Made by a program: the position numbers and the translations under genes. The notes beneath the pieces are model-generated. The model searched no databases. It saw nothing but the letters and a program-made list of their open reading frames with translations, and was not told the DNA's origin. Source: Clostridia bacterium (GTDB lineage Bacteria > Bacillota > Peptococcia > Peptococcales > BICA1-8). From it: a DNA stretch of 33,410 nt. The stretch's first letter is position 1. Each line of letters opens with the position of its first letter. Below are positions 23,504 to 31,606 of the stretch, piece after piece. The DNA lies in NCBI GenBank assembly GCA_030154225.1, contig JASKKI010000023.1, positions 1 through 33,410 on the forward strand. The letters run 5' to 3'.

Positions 23504-23791
23504 TTACCTGACCCATTCTTCATTTCGTTCTTTACGGGGTATTTCTGTAAATTGTTGGGCTTCTACTAAAATAACATCAATACCTATTCTGATTATTTTT
23601 TCCCAGGGGACAATATAATCTTCTTTTTTTCCAAATATACTTAAGAATCTTCCTGAATACCCAGGAAGTATTAATGCTGCAATTCTCCCAGTCTCTACAT
23701 CTATATCGATATCTTTTATAGGACCCAATCTTCGACCATCAACAACATTGATTATTTCTCTTTCTTGTAAATCAGATATTTTAGCCAGCAT
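23504..23791 (-). CDS. YlmC/YmxH family PRC-barrel sporulation-associated protein
   Basis: A 95-residue PRC-barrel protein with the YlmC/YmxH pattern: MLAKISDLQEREIINVVDGRRLGPIKDIDIDVETGRIAALILPG, then YIVPWEKIIRIGIDVILVE. Family members are small proteins of spore formers near sigG or the ylm cluster; molecular function is unknown. The ATG at 23791 has AAGGGAGGGG five bases upstream, so the track's nine extra N-terminal residues are unlikely. It lies between spoIIR and nrdR, the usual neighbourhood. Confidence 0.9.
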   Translation of the reverse strand: MLAKISDLQEREIINVVDGRRLGPIKDIDIDVETGRIAALILPGYSGRFLSIFGKKEDYIVPWEKIIRIGIDVILVEAQQFTEIPRKERNEEWVR

Positions 23792-23863
23792 CAAAACCCC
23801 TCCCTTAATGGTGGACAATATATTTATATTGTTTAAATACTTATTTCATGACAAAAAAATAAA

Positions 23864-23878
23864 TCGCCCTTTAGGCGA
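23864..23878 (-). terminator. Terminator of spoIIR
   Basis: TCGCC-CTTTA-GGCGA starts immediately after the spoIIR stop on the minus strand and is followed by TTATTTTTTTG. Confidence 0.85.
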
Positions 23879-24478
23879 CTAGGAAATACTCCAAACTTCT
23901 TTTAAGAGGTTAGTAAGATTTTGCCATATTTTCTCAAAAAAGTATTTTTTATTTATTTTTATCTTGATATTAGCAAAAGCCGGAATGGTTTCGTTATCTT
24001 CAACCCTTGTTTTCTTTTCTTCCCTAATCCACTCACTATGACAGAGGGGAGGATAAAGAACACACCACCAGTTAGCACCTTGACCCTGACCAATTATTAC
24101 TTTTAAGGCTAGATACTTTCCTGCAGGTAAAACAGTTTTACCATATTTCCGTGTAGGAAAATCAGCTTTAGTTAATTCAAGCTTTAGTGGATAGTTAAAG
24201 CCTTGATTTATTATCTTTCTCCTGGCTTTTCTTTCGATAGTATTAAAATGCTCTTCTATATATTCTATCGCTTCTTCACTTTCTTTTAAATGTTCAATCC
24301 CACATAGTTCATTTAAAACAATATCTCTAATCTGTAGTTTCAATTGCTGATCATTTATGCTGTCGGAGTTGGCAATAACATGGAGGCGAATTAGTTCATC
24401 ATTCCTATTATCTGCCCAAACTATTTGATTTAAAAAAAACAATAAAACAACAGAAATCATAAACCACTTTTTTGTCAT
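23879..24478 (-). CDS. spoIIR: Stage II sporulation protein R
   Basis: 199 residues with an N-terminal signal or anchor segment (KKWFMISVVLLFFLNQIVWA). The SpoIIR core follows: LIRLHVIANSDSINDQQLKLQIRDIVL, then LPAGKYLALKVIIGQGQGANWWCVLYPPLC. SpoIIR is made in the forespore and secreted into the intermembrane space, where it triggers SpoIIGA to process pro-sigma-E. The presence of SpoIIGA and pro-SigE in the same window supports the pathway. The ATG at 24478 lies six bases after GGGGTG; the track uses an upstream GTG. It follows sigG closely. Confidence 0.93.
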   Translation of the reverse strand: MTKKWFMISVVLLFFLNQIVWADNRNDELIRLHVIANSDSINDQQLKLQIRDIVLNELCGIEHLKESEEAIEYIEEHFNTIERKARRKIINQGFNYPLKLELTKADFPTRKYGKTVLPAGKYLALKVIIGQGQGANWWCVLYPPLCHSEWIREEKKTRVEDNETIPAFANIKIKINKKYFFEKIWQNLTNLLKEVWSIS

Positions 24479-24491
24479 ATGAAGCACCCCG

Positions 24492-25265
24492 TTACATATG
24501 TTTTTTCATATGGTTAAGGGCCGCCTTTTCAAGCCTACTCACTTGAGCCTGGGATATACCTATTTCATCAGCTACTTCCATTTGAGTTTTCCCATCGAAA
24601 AACCTCAAAGTTAAAATTAACCTTTCCCTTTCATTAAGTTTACGTAAGGCTTCTTTAACCGCTATGTTTTCCAGCCAGTTTAAATCGGAATTTTTTTCAT
24701 CACCTACCTGATCCATTACAAAGATTGGGTCTCCACCATCATGGTAGATAGGTTCAAATAATGAAACTGGTTCTTGTATTGCATCTAGTGCAAATACTAT
24801 ATCTTCTCTGGGCAATTTTAATTCATCAGCAATTTCCGTAATTGTAGGTTCTTTAGAATGTTTATTAACTAGGGAATCCCGGACTTGTAAAGCTTTATAA
24901 GCTATATCTCGTAAAGATCTACTAACCCGAATAGGATTATTATCCCTTAAATATCTTCTTATTTCCCCGATTATCATTGGTACAGCATAAGTAGAAAATT
25001 TTACATTTTGGTTTAAATCAAAATTATCTATAGCTTTCATTAAGCCTATACAACCTACCTGAAATAAATCATCAACATATTCCCCTCGGTTAGTAAACCT
25101 TTGAATTACACTTAAAACTAATCTTAAATTTCCTTGAATAAGCTTTTCCCTTGCTTCATTATCTCCTGCTTTTAATTTATTAAATAACTCGCGCATTTTT
25201 GCATTGGATAAAACGGGTAATTTAGCAGTATCGACACCACAAATCTCTACTTTATTTATTATCAA
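24492..25265 (-). CDS. sigG: RNA polymerase sporulation sigma factor SigG
   Basis: 257 residues; the late forespore sigma factor. The N-terminus NKVEICGVDTAKLPVL is typical of SigG, where it takes part in anti-sigma control. Region 2 follows (GNLRLVLSVIQRFTNRGEYVDDLFQVGCIGLMKAIDNFD and KFSTYAVPMIIGEIRRYLRDNNPIRVSRSLRD), then region 3 (EPTITEIADELKLP) and the region 4 helix-turn-helix (TQMEVADEIGISQAQVSRLEK). The start is a TTG at 25265 downstream of an AGGGGG stretch; no ATG fits. It is separated from sigE by a terminator and has a sigma-F-like promoter candidate. Confidence 0.96.
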   Translation of the reverse strand: MIINKVEICGVDTAKLPVLSNAKMRELFNKLKAGDNEAREKLIQGNLRLVLSVIQRFTNRGEYVDDLFQVGCIGLMKAIDNFDLNQNVKFSTYAVPMIIGEIRRYLRDNNPIRVSRSLRDIAYKALQVRDSLVNKHSKEPTITEIADELKLPREDIVFALDAIQEPVSLFEPIYHDGGDPIFVMDQVGDEKNSDLNWLENIAVKEALRKLNERERLILTLRFFDGKTQMEVADEIGISQAQVSRLEKAALNHMKKHM

Positions 25266-25297
25266 CCTAATTTACCCCCTAAGTACAGAACTTATTT

Positions 25298-25328
25298 TAG
25301 TTATTACCTTGGAAAAGGGGGTTTATTC
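25298..25328 (-). promoter_or_regulatory. Candidate sigma-F-type promoter of sigG
   Basis: Minus strand GAATA, 15 bases, GGTAATAACT resembles the forespore pattern GYATA-N15-GGnnAnAnTn with one mismatch in each element. The expected start site is about 25 bases before the sigG TTG. The other bases of the sigE-sigG gap up to the sigE terminator show nothing further. Confidence 0.5.
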
Positions 25329-25487
25329 GATAAAAAGGATTAATATGTTAGCTGAAATAAAGTATTTTCATTCTGAGATTTGTAAATAAAATTAGCTATT
25401 CAGAATAAAACAAAATTATTCTACGTAATACTATAAGTTCATTTGTTGAGATTAATTTCAAATAAGTTATGAGGAATATAATAAAAA

Positions 25488-25512
25488 AACCCTCAGTTTG
25501 ATACTGAAGGTT
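25488..25512 (-). terminator. Terminator of sigE
   Basis: AACCTTCAGT pairs with ACTGAGGGTT (10 bp, one G-U) around ATCAA, overlapping the sigE stop codon, and is followed by TTTTTTT on the minus strand. Confidence 0.9.
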
Positions 25513-26246
25513 CATTCCATGCGCTGAATTTCTTTTTTCAGACGCTTAATTATTCTTTTTTCCAATCTGGAAATATAAGATTGAGAAATACCTAAAAAAT
25601 CGGCAACTTCTTTTTGAGTTTTCTCCTGACCACCTTTTAAACCAAATCGTAGTTCCATAATCTTTTTTTCCCTCGGATTTAATTTTTTCATGGCAGTATG
25701 CAGAAGCTTTTTATCTACCTCTTCCTCCAAAGATTTATAAATTATATCATTTTCTGTACCCAAAACATCGGAAAGTAACAGTTCATTTCCATCCCAGTCA
25801 ATATTTAATGGTTCATCAAAACTGACTTCAGATTTAGTTTTATTACTTCTTCTTAAATGCATCAGAATCTCATTTTCAATACACCTAGAAGCATAAGTAG
25901 CCAGTTTTATTCTTTTTGCAGGATCAAAGGTGTTGACTGCTTTAATTAAACCTATAGTTCCAATAGATACTAGATCTTCAATACCTATTCCCGTATTTTC
26001 AAATTTTCTGGCAATATACACTACTAAACGTAAATTACGTTCGATTAAAATGCTTTTTACATTTTTATCTCCTGCTTCAAGTCTTTCTAACAAGACTCCC
26101 TCTTCATCTTGACTTAATGGTGGAGGCAGGGCCTCACTACTGCCCACATAAAAAACATCTTCAGAAAGTCCCAAAAGTTTAAGTAATTTTATGAGCGTTA
26201 GTTTTATACTCCATTTGAATTTAATAATCTGACCTTCATATATCAA
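25512..26246 (-). CDS. sigE: RNA polymerase sporulation sigma factor SigE (pro-sigma-E)
   Basis: 244 residues; the early mother-cell sigma factor. The first about 30 residues ([25 protein letters not shown]) are the basic amphipathic pro-sequence removed by SpoIIGA. Region 2 follows ([64 protein letters not shown]), then region 4 with [22 protein letters not shown]. The start is a TTG nine bases after GGGAGG; a nearby ATG is out of frame. It follows spoIIGA in the spoIIG operon and ends in its own terminator. Confidence 0.96.
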   Translation of the reverse strand: MIYEGQIIKFKWSIKLTLIKLLKLLGLSEDVFYVGSSEALPPPLSQDEEGVLLERLEAGDKNVKSILIERNLRLVVYIARKFENTGIGIEDLVSIGTIGLIKAVNTFDPAKRIKLATYASRCIENEILMHLRRSNKTKSEVSFDEPLNIDWDGNELLLSDVLGTENDIIYKSLEEEVDKKLLHTAMKKLNPREKKIMELRFGLKGGQEKTQKEVADFLGISQSYISRLEKRIIKRLKKEIQRME

Positions 26247-26312
26247 TTTTGCCCACCTCCCAAATACTTAGTGCGAAAGTATGCTTAGACACTGAAACAA
26301 ATTTTCACAGTT

Positions 26313-27236
26313 TCATTCCCGGGTAAGCATATCAGGATGTACTAAAGCCTGATATGTACCTTGTGGACATAATTTAAGATGATAAATACCAATAACCACT
26401 TTTGAATTGAAATATATCTTATCACCATCCTTTATTTTTACTTTATCCGGTTTTATACCAATTAACATCCCATTTTGGTTGCCTAGAGAACTAAATGGAA
26501 TTAGCCTAACTCTAGTGGTCCAAGGTGATCCAGCTAAAGCATTAATTTGTTCATCTAAAGGTGGTAATTCTTTTTTATCTAACATTTTTATTAACTCCGG
26601 AGGTAAAACTGCTGCTAATTTTTTATGTTCTATAACCATAACCGGTTCTTTACTTATGGGATCATTAAGCTGATTTCCTGTATCAACCAGGGCATCAACT
26701 TCTATAAAATTATTAAATAGCTCAATATATACTCTAACCAGCCATGGACCTTGTTGTAAATTCTTTCTAATATAACTGGCCCCCCATAGTCCCAGAATTA
26801 TGGCAATTATTAAACCTACCAAGAGCCAGGCTGTTTTAAAATTTATTGCATTTACTGCTATGCCGTTCCAGGTTTCAATAAAATCAGGATTATTGTCAAA
26901 AAGATATATTGACCCTAAAACAGCCCCACCCATGATAAAAGATACTAAATAAAAATAGGCGGCAGATTTTAAGAACCGCCTAAAATTGATAAAGCCAAAG
27001 GTTACTAGTACCATAATTAATGAACACAATACTTTTACCAAAAAAGTAGTAACAAAAGGCATATAGGGAAAAAAAATCATTACAGAATAAAGAGCCCCAA
27101 TAAACGCTCCTAAACATAAACGTTTAAAAGAGGTTCTTAATCTTCCTAATTTAGCTGCCGCCCATAAAATAAAAAAGTCCATAGTAAAATTAATTAAAAA
27201 TACCGTATCAAGATAGACATTATTGCTGGGCGACAC
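26313..27236 (-). CDS. spoIIGA: Pro-sigma-E processing aspartic protease SpoIIGA
   Basis: About 307 residues. The N-terminal half has five hydrophobic helices (residues about 8-160). The C-terminal half carries the aspartic-protease motif VDALVDTGNQLNDPIS, with active Asp in DTGN, and SSLGNQNGMLIGIKPD near the family's second conserved block. SpoIIGA sits in the sporulation septum and cleaves the pro-sequence of SigE after SpoIIR signals. The start is a GTG (27236) or the TTG just before it (27239); GGAGGTGAT lies upstream of both. It is the first gene of the spoIIG operon. Confidence 0.95.
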   Translation of the reverse strand: MSPSNNVYLDTVFLINFTMDFFILWAAAKLGRLRTSFKRLCLGAFIGALYSVMIFFPYMPFVTTFLVKVLCSLIMVLVTFGFINFRRFLKSAAYFYLVSFIMGGAVLGSIYLFDNNPDFIETWNGIAVNAINFKTAWLLVGLIIAIILGLWGASYIRKNLQQGPWLVRVYIELFNNFIEVDALVDTGNQLNDPISKEPVMVIEHKKLAAVLPPELIKMLDKKELPPLDEQINALAGSPWTTRVRLIPFSSLGNQNGMLIGIKPDKVKIKDGDKIYFNSKVVIGIYHLKLCPQGTYQALVHPDMLTRE

Positions 27237-27287
27237 CAAATCACCTCCACTTTTATGACTAGATCAAAGCAATAATTTTCTGTCTAC

Positions 27288-27320
27288 ATTATAACTTATC
27301 ACCTTTTAGAATTATGTCAT
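27288..27320 (-). promoter_or_regulatory. Candidate spoIIG promoter with long spacer
   Basis: Minus strand ATGACA, 21 bases, TATAAT, ending about 50 bases before spoIIGA. In Bacillus the spoIIG promoter is sigma-A dependent with an abnormally long (22-base) spacer and needs Spo0A. The TGTCAT at the -35 only weakly resembles a 0A box, so Spo0A binding is unproven. Confidence 0.5.
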
Positions 27321-27367
27321 TTTTTGCGTATTTTAACATTAATTACTTTTATTTCCATTAAATAAAA

Positions 27368-27380
27368 CCACCATAGGTGG
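27368..27380 (-). terminator. Small terminator upstream of spoIIGA
   Basis: CCACC-ATA-GGTGG, followed on the minus strand by TTTTATTTAAT. It lies between the short ORF 27469-27699 and the spoIIG promoter. Confidence 0.7.
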
Positions 27381-27468
27381 CTTTAATAATTAATCAAATA
27401 TATGTGTTTTCCATAATATTAAACCGATAACATGTCTAACCTCTTGGATAAATTGATCTTTGCCTTCT

Positions 27469-27699
27469 TTAATTTAAAAATGCTTCAATTTTTTCAGTAG
27501 CCTTTGCCAACTTCATATTACTTTCAGCAATAATAGTCTGTAAATTATTTTTTGCCTCTTCATAAGTATAAATTTCTTTTCTACTTAAATTTAAAAATTC
27601 TATTGAGGGCCGATAATCAAGAGAATATATAAGATTAATGAGAAAAATGATATCATGAGAAAAACCGAGATGAGCACCGTATATCTTATACGTTGACAA
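27469..27699 (-). CDS. Doubtful short ORF, possible gene remnant
   Basis: 76 codons starting at a TTG with no ribosome site. Its first 12 codons lie inside the terminator hairpin of the upstream SDR gene, so the assigned start cannot be right. The C-terminal half (EEAKNNLQTIIAESNMKLAKATEKIEAFLN) looks protein-like and helical, and a terminator follows at 27368, so this could be the end of a degraded gene. No family recognised. The bases 27381-27468 hold nothing I can support. Confidence 0.25.
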   Translation of the reverse strand: MSTYKIYGAHLGFSHDIIFLINLIYSLDYRPSIEFLNLSRKEIYTYEEAKNNLQTIIAESNMKLAKATEKIEAFLN

Positions 27700-27706
27700 T
27701 CTCGGT
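27664..27706 (-). terminator. Terminator of the SDR reductase gene
   Basis: ACCGAGAT pairs with ATCTCGGT and encloses a second hairpin, CGTATA-AGA-TATACG. On the minus strand TTTTTCT follows. It starts 10 bases after the SDR stop. Confidence 0.85.
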
Positions 27707-27716
27707 CATTATTTTT

Positions 27717-28460
27717 TTAAAGTACTGCTCCTCCATCTACACAAAGTACTGCACCAGTAATAAAGCCGGCTTCATCTGATGCTAAAAATGCATAAGCATT
27801 AGCAATATCTTCTGGAGTACCCAGTCTTCCTAATGGAGATTTGCTTCTAAGCATATCTAAAACCTTATCGGGAACAGTTTCTAACATAGGAGTCATAGTA
27901 TAACCTGGTGCCACAGCATTTACCCTTATTCCTTTCCGACCTAATTCTTTCGCCCAAGTCTTGGTCATACCTATTACTCCCCACTTGGTAGCTGCATAGT
28001 TAGTTTGACCGAAGTTTCCATAAACACCAACTATGGAACTGGCATTCAGGATAACACCACCTGTCTCTTGTTCTGCCATTACTTTGGCTACTGCTTGACC
28101 GCAGTTATAAACACCCTTTAAGTTAACATTGATAACTTTATCAAATTGTTCCTCAGTCATTTTCAAAAGTTGTGCATCAGCTGTAATTCCCGCATTATTT
28201 ACCAGAATATCAACCTGCCCAAATTTTTTAACAGTTTTGGCTACCATATCATCAACACTTTTTCTATCTGTTACATCAACAATTAAACCTAGTGCTTCCT
28301 GTCCTAATTCTCTAACTTTTTTTACTACACTGTCAATATTTTCTTGATTGACATCAGCTACAACAACACTGGCACCTTCTTGGGCAAATTTGATCGCAGT
28401 ATACTCACCTATCCCTCTTCCACCACCGGTTATAATTGCTACTTTTCCTGTAAGTCTCAT
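27717..28460 (-). CDS. SDR-family 3-oxoacyl-ACP / acetoacetyl-CoA reductase
   Basis: A 247-residue classical short-chain dehydrogenase. The cofactor motif TGGGRGIG is at residues 11-18, NNAG at 88-91, and the catalytic Ser142-Tyr155-Lys159 triad in SSIVGVYGNFGQTNYAATK, with the PGYTMTPM and FITGAVLCVDGG ends typical of FabG/PhaB. Asp36 after the second strand (VVVADVN) favours NAD(H) over NADP(H), an inference. Next to thiolase and CoA-transferase it probably interconverts acetoacetyl-CoA and 3-hydroxybutyryl-CoA rather than working in fatty-acid synthesis. AAGGGGG precedes the ATG. Confidence 0.9.
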   Translation of the reverse strand: MRLTGKVAIITGGGRGIGEYTAIKFAQEGASVVVADVNQENIDSVVKKVRELGQEALGLIVDVTDRKSVDDMVAKTVKKFGQVDILVNNAGITADAQLLKMTEEQFDKVINVNLKGVYNCGQAVAKVMAEQETGGVILNASSIVGVYGNFGQTNYAATKWGVIGMTKTWAKELGRKGIRVNAVAPGYTMTPMLETVPDKVLDMLRSKSPLGRLGTPEDIANAYAFLASDEAGFITGAVLCVDGGAVL

Positions 28461-28569
28461 CTTCGTTACCCCCTTAAATAAATATGGTTAAATATCGATT
28501 ATCGATAGCTAATAGTAATTATTGTAATTCAATTAGCTTTTAGCTGTTTAGTTTAAAAAGTTCGGGAAA

Positions 28570-28592
28570 TGCCCTTGTCAAAAGTAAGGGCA
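28570..28592 (-). terminator. Weak hairpin between thiolase and SDR genes
   Basis: TGCCCTT pairs with AAGGGCA around a 9-base loop, about 32 bases after the thiolase stop. The U-tract is poor, so it may attenuate rather than end transcription into the SDR gene. Confidence 0.4.
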
Positions 28593-28623
28593 AAACCCAG
28601 ATATGTGAGGAGTACTGAAAAGT

Positions 28624-29799
28624 TTATCTTTCAAATAAGGCAGCAACCCCTTGGCCTCCGCCAATACAGAGGGTAGCCAGACCTTTTTTAGCATCCCGCT
28701 TTTGCATCTCATATAGCAAGGTTACCAGGATTCGGGCTCCACTGGCACCTATGGGATGCCCCAGGGCAATGGCCCCACCATTAACATTGACAATATCCGT
28801 ATCTAATTCTAAATCTTTAACAACTGCCAGTGACTGGGCAGCAAAGGCTTCATTAGCTTCTACCAGGTCTAAATCACTGATTTGCCAGTCCGCTTTAGCT
28901 AAGGCTTTTTTGGTAGCATCAACTGGCCCGATACCCATAATGGCCGGGTCTACGGCAGCAGATGCTCCAGCAACATACCTGGCCAGAGGGGTAACCCCTA
29001 ATTCTTTTGCTTTGTCAGCAGTGGCCAACACTAAAGCAGCTGCACCATCATTAATTCCCGAAGCATTTCCAGCGGTTACTGTACCGTCTTTTTTAAAAGC
29101 TGGTCTAAGTTTGGACAATACTTCCAAGGTTACACCAGCTTTAGGAAATTCATCTACGCTAAATTCTTTAAAATCTTTTTTCACCGGTACTTGGACAGGA
29201 ACTATCTCGTCTTTAAAGCGATTATTTTTTAGGGCTACTTCTGCTTTATTTTGGCTGGCTACAGCAAAAGCATCCTGTTCTTCCCTGGTTATGCCCCACC
29301 TTTCGGCAATATTTTCCGCTGTAATACCCATATGATAATCGGACATAGCACACCAAAGACCATCGTTGATCATGGAATCAACCAGTTCACCATTACCCAT
29401 CCTATAACCAAAACGGGCTTTAGATAATAGATAAGGAGCCTGGGACATATTTTCTGTACCACCTGCAACAACAACATCTGCATCTCCCAGGGCAATAGCC
29501 TGGGCGGCTAGCATAACTGCTTTTAATCCTGAACCACAAACTTTATTTATGGTTAATGCTGGTACATTGATAGGTAAACCGGCTTTTAAAGCAGCTTGGC
29601 GAGCAACATTTTGTCCAAGACCGGCCTGGAGAACACAACCCATTATTACTTCATCAACTGTTTCAGGCCTGGCATTAGCACGCTGTAATGCTTCTTTAAT
29701 CACAATACTCCCTAATTCCTGGGCACTAATATTTGTTAAAGAACCCCCGAAGCTACCGATAGGTGTTCTTACTGCACTTAAAACTACCACTTCTCGCAT
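28624..29799 (-). CDS. Acetyl-CoA C-acetyltransferase (thiolase)
   Basis: A 391-residue biosynthetic-type thiolase that condenses two acetyl-CoA or cleaves acetoacetyl-CoA. The acyl-enzyme cysteine is Cys88 in [11 protein letters not shown], the His is in [19 protein letters not shown], and the second Cys is in [21 protein letters not shown] is also present. Its codon choices are more G+C-rich than those of neighbouring sporulation genes. AGGAGG lies nine bases before the ATG. It stands between the CoA-transferase and the SDR reductase; a second thiolase begins at the right edge of the window. Confidence 0.96.
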   Translation of the reverse strand: MREVVVLSAVRTPIGSFGGSLTNISAQELGSIVIKEALQRANARPETVDEVIMGCVLQAGLGQNVARQAALKAGLPINVPALTINKVCGSGLKAVMLAAQAIALGDADVVVAGGTENMSQAPYLLSKARFGYRMGNGELVDSMINDGLWCAMSDYHMGITAENIAERWGITREEQDAFAVASQNKAEVALKNNRFKDEIVPVQVPVKKDFKEFSVDEFPKAGVTLEVLSKLRPAFKKDGTVTAGNASGINDGAAALVLATADKAKELGVTPLARYVAGASAAVDPAIMGIGPVDATKKALAKADWQISDLDLVEANEAFAAQSLAVVKDLELDTDIVNVNGGAIALGHPIGASGARILVTLLYEMQKRDAKKGLATLCIGGGQGVAALFER

Positions 29800-29840
29800 A
29801 CCATATTACCTCCTAAACTATTAAAATCAGTTAAAATCCA

Positions 29841-29870
29841 ATGGTACTGGAAATTCGACACCAGAACCAT
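29841..29870 (-). terminator. Hairpin between CoA-transferase and thiolase
   Basis: ATGGTACTGG pairs with CCAGAACCAT (one mismatch) around ten bases, eight bases after the CoA-transferase stop. The following U-tract is weak. Confidence 0.4.
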
Positions 29871-29878
29871 AACTTTTA

Positions 29879-31435
29879 TTAATTTTTACCTCTTAATCCC
29901 ATTGGTTCCGGTCTAAAAATTCGAGCATCCATTTGTTTTAGAGTACTATCCATCTTAGGATTAAATTTCATTAAATTTAGAATATCTTTTTCAAGATCAA
30001 TACCTGGTGCAATCTCTGTCAAATATAACCCGTCTTCTTTTAATTCAAAGACAGCTCTTTCAGTAATATACATAACAGGTTGATTAACTTCCCTAGCATA
30101 TTTTCCACTAAAAGTAATCTGTTCTACAGCCTCAATAAATTTACTTACTTTACCTTCTTTTTTGATAACCAGATTACCATCCACCACATCAATTTCTAAA
30201 CCTCCGGCAGTAAATGAACCGCAGAAAAATACTTTTTTGGCATTTTGAGTGATATTTATAAAGCCCCCACACCCGGCAATACGTGGACCAAATTTACTCA
30301 CATTAACATTACCTTCCTGATCAACCTGGGCTAATCCTAAATAAGCTAAATCTAAGCCGCCACCATCATAAAAATCAAATTGGTATGGTTGGTCTAAAAT
30401 CACTTCAGGATTAATTGCGGCACCAAAACTCAATCCACCAGCAGGAATACCTCCAATAGGTCCTGACTCAACGGTCAAAGTCATATATTCTCCGATACCT
30501 TCTTCATTGGCAACCATAGCTACTGCCTCCGGAATACCAATTCCTAGGTTGACAATTGTATTTGGTTGTAATTCCATGGCTGCTCTTCGACCAATAATCT
30601 TCCTTTCATCTAAAGGAATACTCTTAACCTGGTTTACAGGTACTTTTATTTCACCGGTATATGATGCATTATACTGTTCAGCAAAAGTTTGCATATGGTC
30701 CTGAGCCTCGGCAACAACAACAGCGTCAACATATATTCCGGGAATTTTCACCAACTTGGGATCTAATGTTCCTGCTTTAACTATTCGTTCCACTTGAACA
30801 ATTACTTTACCACCACTATTCTTTACTGCCTGAGCAATAGCAGTAGCTTCTAAAAATACTGCTTCTTTTTCCAGGGTAATATTACCTTTTTCATCAGCTG
30901 TAGTTCCTCTTATAAAGGCAACGTTGATGGGAAAAGCCTTATATAAAAGCCGCTCTTGCCCATTTATATTGACAAGTTCTACTATATCTTCAGTGGTTTT
31001 TGAATTAAGTTTACCACCTTCAACCCGAGGATCAACAAAAGTTTTTAAACCAACGTGGGTGATTGTTCCAATTTTACCGGCCGCGATATCACGGAAAAGG
31101 TGAGATATTACACCCTGGGGTAAATTATAAGCTTCTATTTTATTTTCTATAGCCAGTTTACCCATTTTAGGGGCCAGATTCCAATGACCACCTATTACCC
31201 TTTTTATTAGCCCTTCATGACCTAAATGGTTTAAACCCTTCTCTTTTCCATCACCTTGACCGGCTGCATAAACCAGGCACAAGTTTTTAGGCTTTCCAGT
31301 TTGTACAAATCTCTGTTCCAAAGCAATTGTTAAAGCTTCAGGATGACCATTACCTACAAAACCACCAGTAACTAAAGTATCACCATCATTTATTAGTTCA
31401 ACAGCTTCTCTTGCAGTTAAAAATTTTAGTGCCAT
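29879..31435 (-). CDS. Acyl-CoA:acetate / 3-oxoacid CoA-transferase, fused alpha-beta
   Basis: A 518-residue single-chain family I CoA-transferase. The alpha half starts [34 protein letters not shown], and the beta half has [15 protein letters not shown] and the catalytic glutamate in [14 protein letters not shown]. It moves CoA between short-chain acids such as acetate, propionate, butyrate, 3-hydroxybutyrate or acetoacetate by a glutamyl-CoA intermediate; the length and TVESGPIGG motif match the YdiF/propionate CoA-transferase group. Substrate is not readable from sequence, but thiolase and SDR neighbours point to C4 acids. The ATG at 31435 is eight bases from GAGGAG. Confidence 0.92.
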   Translation of the reverse strand: MALKFLTAREAVELINDGDTLVTGGFVGNGHPEALTIALEQRFVQTGKPKNLCLVYAAGQGDGKEKGLNHLGHEGLIKRVIGGHWNLAPKMGKLAIENKIEAYNLPQGVISHLFRDIAAGKIGTITHVGLKTFVDPRVEGGKLNSKTTEDIVELVNINGQERLLYKAFPINVAFIRGTTADEKGNITLEKEAVFLEATAIAQAVKNSGGKVIVQVERIVKAGTLDPKLVKIPGIYVDAVVVAEAQDHMQTFAEQYNASYTGEIKVPVNQVKSIPLDERKIIGRRAAMELQPNTIVNLGIGIPEAVAMVANEEGIGEYMTLTVESGPIGGIPAGGLSFGAAINPEVILDQPYQFDFYDGGGLDLAYLGLAQVDQEGNVNVSKFGPRIAGCGGFINITQNAKKVFFCGSFTAGGLEIDVVDGNLVIKKEGKVSKFIEAVEQITFSGKYAREVNQPVMYITERAVFELKEDGLYLTEIAPGIDLEKDILNLMKFNPKMDSTLKQMDARIFRPEPMGLRGKN

Positions 31436-31512
31436 ATAAGCCACTCCTCAAAAAAGTATATTTAGAAGTAATTAATAGCTTGAATAAAACTTGCAGTTTG
31501 TTTTTCCATTAA

Positions 31513-31540
31513 ACAGCTTCCGGTTTAATCCGGAAGCTGT
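31513..31540 (-). terminator. Terminator-like hairpin after gntP
   Basis: ACAGCTTCCGG-TTTAAT-CCGGAAGCTGT is a perfect 11-bp stem. Only a short TTTAAT follows on the minus strand, so termination may be partial. It separates gntP from the CoA-transferase gene. Confidence 0.65.
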
Positions 31541-31547
31541 GTTAATT

Positions 31548-31598
31548 GGGGACATTCCTCTGACCTCAGTGGCGGGCATAAAGGAGAGGTATGTCCCC
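31548..31598 (+). repeat. REP-like hairpin repeat, copy 1
   Basis: GGGGACATTCCTC and GAGGTATGTCCCC (12 of 13 complementary) enclose 25 bases. The unit begins AATTGGGGACATWCCTC and ends GAGAGGTRTGTCC. A related copy in reverse orientation lies at 33036-33087, on the other side of gntP. Confidence 0.75.
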
Positions 31599-31606
31599 TC
31601 TCCCCT

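Noticed and set aside
28751-29335. 194-codon plus-strand ORF opposite the thiolase gene
   Set aside because: Antisense shadow of a conserved gene; low-complexity Ser/Ala/Thr composition is typical of such shadows.
31492-31508. TGG...TGC pair before the CoA-transferase as a second sigma-54 promoter
   Set aside because: The spacing between GG and GC is 11 bases and the CACG/TTGC context is missing, unlike the gntP promoter.
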